Positions 14,800 through 15,258 of a DNA stretch of 15,258 bases are shown piece after piece (the first letter of the stretch is position 1; each line of letters begins with the position of its first letter). The notes under the pieces are model-generated. The model was not told where the DNA came from, made no database searches, and saw only the letters and a program-made list of their open reading frames with translations. Made by a program: the position numbers and the translations under genes. Source of the stretch: an uncultured Chromatiaceae bacterium (GTDB lineage: Bacteria > Pseudomonadota > Gammaproteobacteria > Enterobacterales > Alteromonadaceae); contig CAMLRA010000090.1 in NCBI GenBank assembly GCA_946482325.1, forward strand, positions 1-15,258, in the 5' to 3' direction.

Positions 14800-14895
14800 C
14801 AGACTTTCCTGTTTTGCCAACTTGACTTCTGCATGGTATAGCATACATTTGCTATTAAAGACAAATGCGACAAATGAGATATTTCAGGACTGCAT
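14800..14895. promoter_or_regulatory. Divergent regulatory spacer with inverted and direct repeats
   Basis: This 96 bp spacer separates the HTH-REC operon from the divergent receiver gene. It contains an inverted repeat ATAGCA-N6-TGCTAT (14838-14855) and a tandem direct repeat GACAAATG (14860-14867 and 14869-14876, 9 bp period), whose core CAAATG is also present inverted at 14846-14851. Excisionase-like HTH proteins bind short direct repeats, so the adjacent HTH-REC product is the natural candidate ligand. I could not identify convincing -35/-10 pairs. Confidence 0.5.
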
Positions 14896-15258
14896 ATGGC
14901 AACAAATTCTGCGCAAGCCCTCCCCGTATTGCTCTGTGTCGATGATGAGCCCGGCATCCTCAAATCATTACAACGTCTGTTTGTCGGTCAGCCCTATCAG
15001 CTTGAATTAGCTGGCAGTGGTCGCCAGGCAATTGAACGGATGCAGCAGCTGCGCGTACAGGTCATTATCAGTGATATGCGCATGCCGGAAATGAATGGCG
15101 CTGAATTCCTGGCACAGGCGGCACAACTTCAACCCGATTGTTATCGAATTCTGATGACAGGCTATGTCGACCTTGCGTCCACAGTGCAGGCGATTAACCT
15201 CGGTAAAATTCACCGCTATGTCCAAAAACCCTGGAATAATCAGGAACTGCTGACGCTC
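14896..15258 (+). CDS. Receiver-domain response regulator, 3' end cut by window edge
   Basis: Only 121 residues are visible and they form one complete receiver core: D16/D17, phosphoacceptor D60 (IISDMRMPEMNG), T88 (LMTG) and K111 in QKPW. AGGA at 14886-14889 precedes the ATG by 6 nt. The QKPW ending and the RMPEMNGAE motif are shared with the receiver of the REC-PAS-GGDEF-EAL protein, suggesting a common origin. Receivers of this type are often followed by HD-GYP, GGDEF or histidine-kinase domains, but the output domain lies outside the window. It is divergent from the HTH-REC operon and shares its regulatory spacer. Confidence 0.9.
   Translation, partial: MATNSAQALPVLLCVDDEPGILKSLQRLFVGQPYQLELAGSGRQAIERMQQLRVQVIISDMRMPEMNGAEFLAQAAQLQPDCYRILMTGYVDLASTVQAINLGKIHRYVQKPWNNQELLTL

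Noticed and set aside
14800..14844. Upstream start at 14844 for the HTH-REC gene
   Set aside because: No ribosome site, and the added 15 residues carry no domain; the start at 14799 has AGGAAA at proper spacing.
15007..15225. Minus-strand open frame within the divergent receiver gene
   Set aside because: The plus-strand frame encodes a complete receiver core with all key residues, so this is a shadow.

Overview
The window comes from a Gram-negative gammaproteobacterium, most likely of the Rheinheimera/Alishewanella/Alteromonadales type. This placement is inferred from a QseB/QseC-like regulator pair, a YghU-type glutathione transferase, a Tat-exported GMC dehydrogenase and a dense set of c-di-GMP and response-regulator proteins. 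Gene density is high, with many start/stop overlaps. I see no rRNA, tRNA, insertion sequence, CRISPR array or phage gene.

Region 1 (1-5410) is an efflux locus. On the minus strand, an outer-membrane factor, a periplasmic adaptor and the N-terminal third of a CusA/CzcA-type RND pump form a tightly overlapping operon (transcribed from 3197 down past position 1). Divergent from it is a two-component system with a QseB/PmrA-like regulator and a QseC-like kinase. The 169 bp between them carry two exact matches to the PmrA/QseB-type box YTTAAK-N5-YTTAAK, one reading toward each transcript. This suggests the regulator controls both the pump and itself.

Region 2 (5476-10182) looks like a periplasmic sugar-oxidation module. 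It has a secreted DUF1080 (3-keto-disaccharide hydrolase family) protein, a GMC flavoprotein without a signal peptide, and a Tat lipoprotein of the gluconate-2-dehydrogenase subunit 3 family, followed by a strong intrinsic terminator. A divergent, probably secreted alpha/beta hydrolase lies upstream. Its promoter appears to hold a LacI-type operator between the -35 and -10 elements. The likely chemistry is C3 oxidation of a glycoside followed by cleavage of the 3-keto product. No cytochrome subunit or transporter is present in the window.

Region 3 (10235-11071) is a single YghU-like glutathione transferase gene that overlaps tail-to-tail with region 4.

Region 4 (11068-15258) is a signalling cluster. 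A minus-strand operon encodes an HTH-REC protein (DNA-binding domain first, receiver last), a REC-PAS-degenerate GGDEF-EAL protein with an intact phosphodiesterase motif set, and a REC-HDOD protein. A further receiver-domain protein, cut by the window edge, is divergent. The 96 bp between them hold an 18 bp inverted repeat and a tandem direct repeat. Four receiver proteins without any histidine kinase in view is the most unusual arrangement in the window.
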